This document shows, one piece after another, positions 4,756-8,371 of a stretch of DNA of 8,371 nucleotides (positions are counted from its first letter, which is position 1; each line of letters opens with the position of its first letter). The notes under the pieces are model-generated. The model was not told where the DNA came from. It worked only from the letters and a program-made list of their open reading frames with translations, and did not search any database. This DNA is from Candidatus Aenigmatarchaeota archaeon. Lineage in GTDB: Archaea > EX4484-52 > GLR71. The stretch spans positions 1-8,371 of the forward strand of contig JAGLUQ010000030.1 in NCBI GenBank assembly GCA_023134675.1. The letters run 5' to 3'. The translations under genes were made by a program, and so were the position numbers.

Positions 4756-6837
4756 ATGGTATCTGGCAGTGATAGTTCTTCAGGCATATTCTCAGGATTT
4801 TTCGGGAAAAAAGACAGCAAGCCTAAAAAGGCAGAGCCAGAAAAGGAAAAAATAAAAAAGCCGGAAACGAAAAAAGCGAAAGCTCCGGAAAAAAAAGAGA
4901 AGAAAAAAGAAGCTGAAAAAAAGGCAGTCAAAAAGCCGGAAACGAAAAAAGAGAACAAAGTCGAAAAGAAACCAGATAATAAGGCTGAGAAAAAGACAGA
5001 AGAAATAAAAAAGGAAGACACAGCCGAAAAGAAAGCAGAAGAGCAAAAGCCTCCTGAGAAAATTGATGAAAAGCCAAAAGAAGAAGAGAAAAAGAAGACG
5101 GATCCTGCACAAGATAATAGCAAAAGTCCTGCAGACCGTATGCCGGCATTCAGGACAGGAAAAGAAGATGTTATAAAACAGGAGCCAAAGACAGAGAAAG
5201 ATAAAAGCATCAAAAAGGCAGGAAAAGAAAAGACATCTGAAAAGATAGATGATGACAAAGATAAAAAAGAACAAGATAAACCAGTAAAGAAGACAAAGGA
5301 AGGAAATGTACTTCTTGAATACGAAATAAATTCAGATAATGTTAAAGCAAAAGTGACAGTTCTTGAAAAGCCTGATGAATATATCCCGATATATTCTGTA
5401 GAACAGCCTGTCCTCCACAAAGCCACTCACGCTGTCCTGGATCATGTGAGAGAACAGGTCATATCAATGGTCCAGCTGTCCACATCAGAGTTCATAGACC
5501 CTAAAGCCTACAATAACGTGAAGAAAAGGTTTATGGAAAAGGCGATGGATCTCTTAGATGAGCTTCTTCCGGAATCTAATGAAAAAGACAAGAAGGTCCT
5601 TGTCGGGATTCTCATACATGAGATGATAGGTCTTGGAGATATAGAGATATTGCTCAACGACGACTATCTTGAAGAGATTGTCATCAACAACTGCGAAGAG
5701 CCTGTCTGGGTATACCACAAGAAATTTGGCTGGCTGAAGACAACACTCACATACAAAAGCGAAGAGGCTATATACAACAACATGGCAGCCATAGGCAGGA
5801 AAGTAGGCAGGCAGATAACAAACATCCACCCGCTGATGGACGCACACCTTTCAACAGGAGACAGGGTGAACGCAACTCTGTTTCCCATATCCACAAAAGG
5901 CAACACAATAACAATAAGAAGATTCTCAAGATCGCCCTGGACAATAATAAACATGATAGATCCGAAAGTCAAGACAATGTCAACAGAGATTGCAGCAATC
6001 CTATGGCTCGCCATACAGTATGAGCTTAACATACTTGTCGTCGGAGGGACAGCATCAGGAAAGACATCACTTCTCAATGCCATTATACCTTTCATGCCGC
6101 CAAACCAAAGAATCATTTCCATAGAAGATACAAGAGAGATCCAGCTGCCAAAATACCTTCACTGGATACCTTTCTCTGCAAGAGAACCTAACCCGGAAGG
6201 CCAGGGTGGAGTCAGCATGCTTGACCTTCTCGCCAACTCACTTCGTATGCGTCCGGACAGGATAATTGTAGGAGAAATAAGAAGAGCAAAAGAAGCAGAA
6301 GTCATGTTTGAGGCGATAAGGACAGGGCATTCAGCATATGCGACATTCCATTCAGACACGGCCGAGCAGGCATACAAAAGGCTTACCAACCCACCTATAG
6401 CACTGCCTGAACCGCTCATAAGCGCGCTCCACCTAATGCTAGTCCAATACAGGCACAGAAGAAAAGGCATAAGAAGAAGCCTGGAGCTTGCAGAGCTGAT
6501 ACCTCTTGAAAACATGTCCAACAAAGTGAATGTGATATACAAATGGAACGCAAGAGATGACACATTTGAGAAGATAGGGCGATATATAAGGGTCTTGAAC
6601 GAGATACACCTTTTCACAGGCATGAACGAGATAGAGATAGAAGAAAACCTGAAAGACAAGCAGACAGTTCTTCAATGGATGCTGGACAAGAAGATTAAGA
6701 CAGTAAATGCTGTAGGCAAAGTGTTTGCAGAATACTACAAGGATGAAAAGAAGATAATAGATATAGCGAAAAGCAACAAAGACCCGGATAATCTCCTGGG
6801 TCCAGAGCTTATGAAAGAAATAGAGCAGGGAAATTAA
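4756..6837 (+). CDS. Type IV pilus/secretion ATPase of the TadA/FlaI family with a Lys/Glu-rich N-terminal extension
   Basis: Hexameric motor ATPase (693 residues) that powers assembly of a type IV pilus-like filament at the inner face of the membrane. Residues 1-17 contain the small hydrophobic patch GIFSGFFG. Residues 18-181 are a low-complexity Lys/Glu/Pro-rich tract, probably disordered or coiled. From about 183 a family N-terminal domain begins (GNVLLEYEI). The ATPase core shows Walker A GGTASGKTS (430-438, Lys436), the acidic box IEDTRE (456-461), Walker B region RIIVGEIRR (502-510, Glu507) and the His box GHSAYATFHSD (524-534). All catalytic elements are intact. Archaeal relatives are commonly about 500-550 residues, so the extra length is the charged tract. 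Start: ATG 4756, with GGTTGAT close before it; a TTG at 4693 overlapping gatA is open but less likely. Two platform proteins follow. TadA-like versus archaellum FlaI-like cannot be settled, but the split platform favours Tad. Confidence 0.9.
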   Translation: MVSGSDSSSGIFSGFFGKKDSKPKKAEPEKEKIKKPETKKAKAPEKKEKKKEAEKKAVKKPETKKENKVEKKPDNKAEKKTEEIKKEDTAEKKAEEQKPPEKIDEKPKEEEKKKTDPAQDNSKSPADRMPAFRTGKEDVIKQEPKTEKDKSIKKAGKEKTSEKIDDDKDKKEQDKPVKKTKEGNVLLEYEINSDNVKAKVTVLEKPDEYIPIYSVEQPVLHKATHAVLDHVREQVISMVQLSTSEFIDPKAYNNVKKRFMEKAMDLLDELLPESNEKDKKVLVGILIHEMIGLGDIEILLNDDYLEEIVINNCEEPVWVYHKKFGWLKTTLTYKSEEAIYNNMAAIGRKVGRQITNIHPLMDAHLSTGDRVNATLFPISTKGNTITIRRFSRSPWTIINMIDPKVKTMSTEIAAILWLAIQYELNILVVGGTASGKTSLLNAIIPFMPPNQRIISIEDTREIQLPKYLHWIPFSAREPNPEGQGGVSMLDLLANSLRMRPDRIIVGEIRRAKEAEVMFEAIRTGHSAYATFHSDTAEQAYKRLTNPPIALPEPLISALHLMLVQYRHRRKGIRRSLELAELIPLENMSNKVNVIYKWNARDDTFEKIGRYIRVLNEIHLFTGMNEIEIEENLKDKQTVLQWMLDKKIKTVNAVGKVFAEYYKDEKKIIDIAKSNKDPDNLLGPELMKEIEQGN

Positions 6838-6863
6838 AAATAAAAGTGCCCGGGTCTTACTAG

Positions 6864-7721
6864 ATGGACAAAAAGAAGATAAAGATTGAGCCTCCAAAGA
6901 GATTCTTAGGTTTTGCCGAAAAGCTTGCACCTTTCTTTCCCGACATAGAAACCTTTCTTTCACAGTCAGGAAAAAATATAGAACTAAAAGACCATATAGC
7001 CCTATCGCTCTATAAATCTGCTAAAATATCAGCTATGATGAGTGTTATGTTCATACTTCTCGCAGTCTTCCTCAAAAACATCCAATTCATTCCAATGGGC
7101 GCGATAATAGTGCCCATACTTTTCATATTCAGCTTTTACTCCAACTTATACGCACCAAAAGCGCAGACACTCAAGGATTCAAGAAAGATAGACGCGGAAC
7201 TGCCTTACGCACTCAGGCACTTGCTCATAGAAATCAAAGCAGGTATACCTATTTATCAGGGTCTTGTCACGATATCTGAAAACTACGGAAAAGTATCAAA
7301 AGACATAAAAGATATGCTCAAGGAAATAAACGGCGGAAAATCAGAGATAGACGCACTTGAGAAAAATATAATAAATAATCCGTCTTTCACATACAGGAAA
7401 TCATTCTGGCAAATACTCAACTCGCTCAAGACAGGCACAGCACTTGAGAAAACACTCCAGTCAACAGTAGACAACATCACAAAAGATCAGATACTCTCCA
7501 TAAAAAGATATGGTCAGGAGCTGAACCCATATACGCTCATGTACATGATGATAGGAGTAATAGTCCCTTCGCTTGGCATAACATTTATCATGCTTATATC
7601 AAGCTTTACAGGCATGATAATAGGAAAGTCAACCTTCTACGCACTGCTTGTAGGACTTGCCCTTTTCCAGATAATGTTCCTGAATATTGTCAAGACCAAA
7701 AGACCTTTGGTGAAGCTATGA
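6864..7721 (+). CDS. TadB/TadC-like pilus platform protein (single T2SSF domain)
   Basis: Integral membrane protein of 285 residues with one T2SSF domain, the module of GspF/PilC/FlaJ platform proteins that sit above the motor ATPase. Visible layout: a cytoplasmic N-tail (1-52), membrane segments at about 54-70 and 75-96, a cytoplasmic helical domain (105-220) opening with ELPYALRHLLIEIKAGIPIY (112-131), then membrane segments at about 223-250 and 258-276 and a basic end KTKRPLVKL. FlaJ and PilC carry two such domains in one chain; here there is one, as in TadB and TadC. The gene begins 26 bases after the ATPase gene, with only weak SD signal. Its stop overlaps the next start by ATGA, so the two platform proteins are probably made in step and pair with each other. 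Assigning it to TadB or to TadC specifically is not possible by eye. Confidence 0.85.
   Translation: MDKKKIKIEPPKRFLGFAEKLAPFFPDIETFLSQSGKNIELKDHIALSLYKSAKISAMMSVMFILLAVFLKNIQFIPMGAIIVPILFIFSFYSNLYAPKAQTLKDSRKIDAELPYALRHLLIEIKAGIPIYQGLVTISENYGKVSKDIKDMLKEINGGKSEIDALEKNIINNPSFTYRKSFWQILNSLKTGTALEKTLQSTVDNITKDQILSIKRYGQELNPYTLMYMMIGVIVPSLGITFIMLISSFTGMIIGKSTFYALLVGLALFQIMFLNIVKTKRPLVKL
7709..7713 (+). promoter_or_regulatory. Shine-Dalgarno inside the upstream gene
   Basis: GGTGA within the last codons of the first platform gene, four bases before ATG 7718 and seven before ATG 7721. With the ATGA stop/start overlap it supports translational coupling of the two platform genes. Confidence 0.55.
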
Positions 7722-8371
7722 TGAAAAAAATGAGACATGAAAAGAAAAAAGAGAACAAGAGTAGCGCAAGCACCAAGCCGAAAAGAGATTACGGAAAAAT
7801 CATATATGGAAACCTGCCGGAAAAGTACAGGACAAAGCTTGAAAAAGAAGCCATATATGCAGGCTTTGACGGCCCAATATACAAGTATGCTACTGACATC
7901 ATGAGACTAACATGCCTTTTAATACTGACAATCCTTGTAATCATATATTTATTTCTAGGACTTAGCACACCAATAATATTGGTGATGCTATTGTTTACAG
8001 GCGCAGCCTCATTCATAATGCCTTACATAATATTCACAGTGACAGCAGAAAAAAGGACAAAGGAGATAGAAAAATATCTCCCTGACCTTCTGATGCTCAC
8101 AGCATCAAACATAAAATCCGGACTGACCATAGACAAAGCGCTCTTGTTTTCTGCAAGGAAAGAATTCGGCGCATTGGCTACAGAGGTCATGAAAACATCT
8201 TTCAAGATATATGGAGGAATAACAATAAAAAAAGCATTCAACGAAATGACAGAACGAATAAACTCCGGTCACTTGAAAAGGACAGTTAACCTGCTTCTTG
8301 AAGGCATAAAATCCGGAGGAAACACAGCAACACTTCTTGAGGAGAGCGCAACAGACATAGAGACAAGCAAA
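7718..8371 (+). CDS. Second TadB/TadC-like platform protein (runs off right edge)
   Basis: The first 218 residues of a second single-domain T2SSF membrane protein; the frame is open to the window end. A very basic N-tail (MMKKMRHEKKKENK and on to about residue 24) is followed by a short helical region, membrane segments at about 64-82 and 85-108, then the T2SSF domain with the textbook pattern EIEKYLPDLLMLTASNIKSG (116-135) and LTIDKAL. A second half-pattern appears at LLLEGIKSGGNTATLLEESA near the edge. The C-terminal pair of membrane segments expected for the family would lie beyond the window. Two start codons are adjacent (7718 and 7721); the SD spacing slightly favours 7721. Similar in plan to the preceding protein but clearly different in sequence, so this looks like an old TadB/TadC-type pair and not a recent duplication. 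Confidence 0.85.
   Translation, partial: MMKKMRHEKKKENKSSASTKPKRDYGKIIYGNLPEKYRTKLEKEAIYAGFDGPIYKYATDIMRLTCLLILTILVIIYLFLGLSTPIILVMLLFTGAASFIMPYIIFTVTAEKRTKEIEKYLPDLLMLTASNIKSGLTIDKALLFSARKEFGALATEVMKTSFKIYGGITIKKAFNEMTERINSGHLKRTVNLLLEGIKSGGNTATLLEESATDIETSK

Noticed and set aside
4743..5426. Long minus-strand frames opposite the ATPase N-terminus (Phe/Ser-rich)
   Set aside because: Antisense of Lys/Glu codons gives Phe/Leu/Ser and few stops; the frames are a by-product of the low-complexity tract, not membrane proteins.

Overview
The window reads as part of an archaeal chromosome, most likely from a small-genome (DPANN-type) lineage, although the phylum cannot be fixed from sequence alone. 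The evidence is an archaeal-style ATP-dependent DNA ligase, an archaeal FtsZ closest by eye to FtsZ2, a GatC/GatA pair, a FlaI/TadA-type pilus ATPase, AT-rich TATA-like boxes upstream of genes, and T-rich 3' ends. Coding DNA is moderately AT-rich and intergenic DNA is strongly AT-rich.

Left arm (about 1-2506, minus strand). The order of transcription is ftsZ, then a 50-codon orphan gene, then the N-terminal 282 residues of a DNA ligase that leaves the window at position 1. FtsZ and the orphan gene each end in a hairpin plus T-rich tract, so these look like separate short transcription units.

Centre (about 2507-3001). A 495-base divergent intergenic region separates ftsZ (leftward) from gatC (rightward). 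It is more structured than a plain promoter region. It holds four GCCCA motifs, each between inverted-repeat arms whose sequences differ from copy to copy, and a 20-base direct repeat pair just upstream of the gatC TATA box. It is the part of the window least explained by known features.

Right arm (about 3002-8371, plus strand). gatC and gatA encode two subunits of the tRNA-dependent amidotransferase; gatB is not seen. Next comes a type IV pilus-like cluster: a TadA/FlaI-family ATPase with an exceptionally long Lys/Glu-rich N-terminal extension, then two successive single-domain T2SSF (TadB/TadC-like) membrane platform proteins. The second overlaps the first by ATGA and runs off the right edge. 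ATPase plus two half-platform proteins is the core of a Tad-type pilus or secretion assembly machine. No pilin or prepilin peptidase lies inside the window.

Most of the window is ordinary core archaeal gene content. The best candidates for something undescribed are the GCCCA hairpin array, the small orphan gene, and the ATPase's charged extension.
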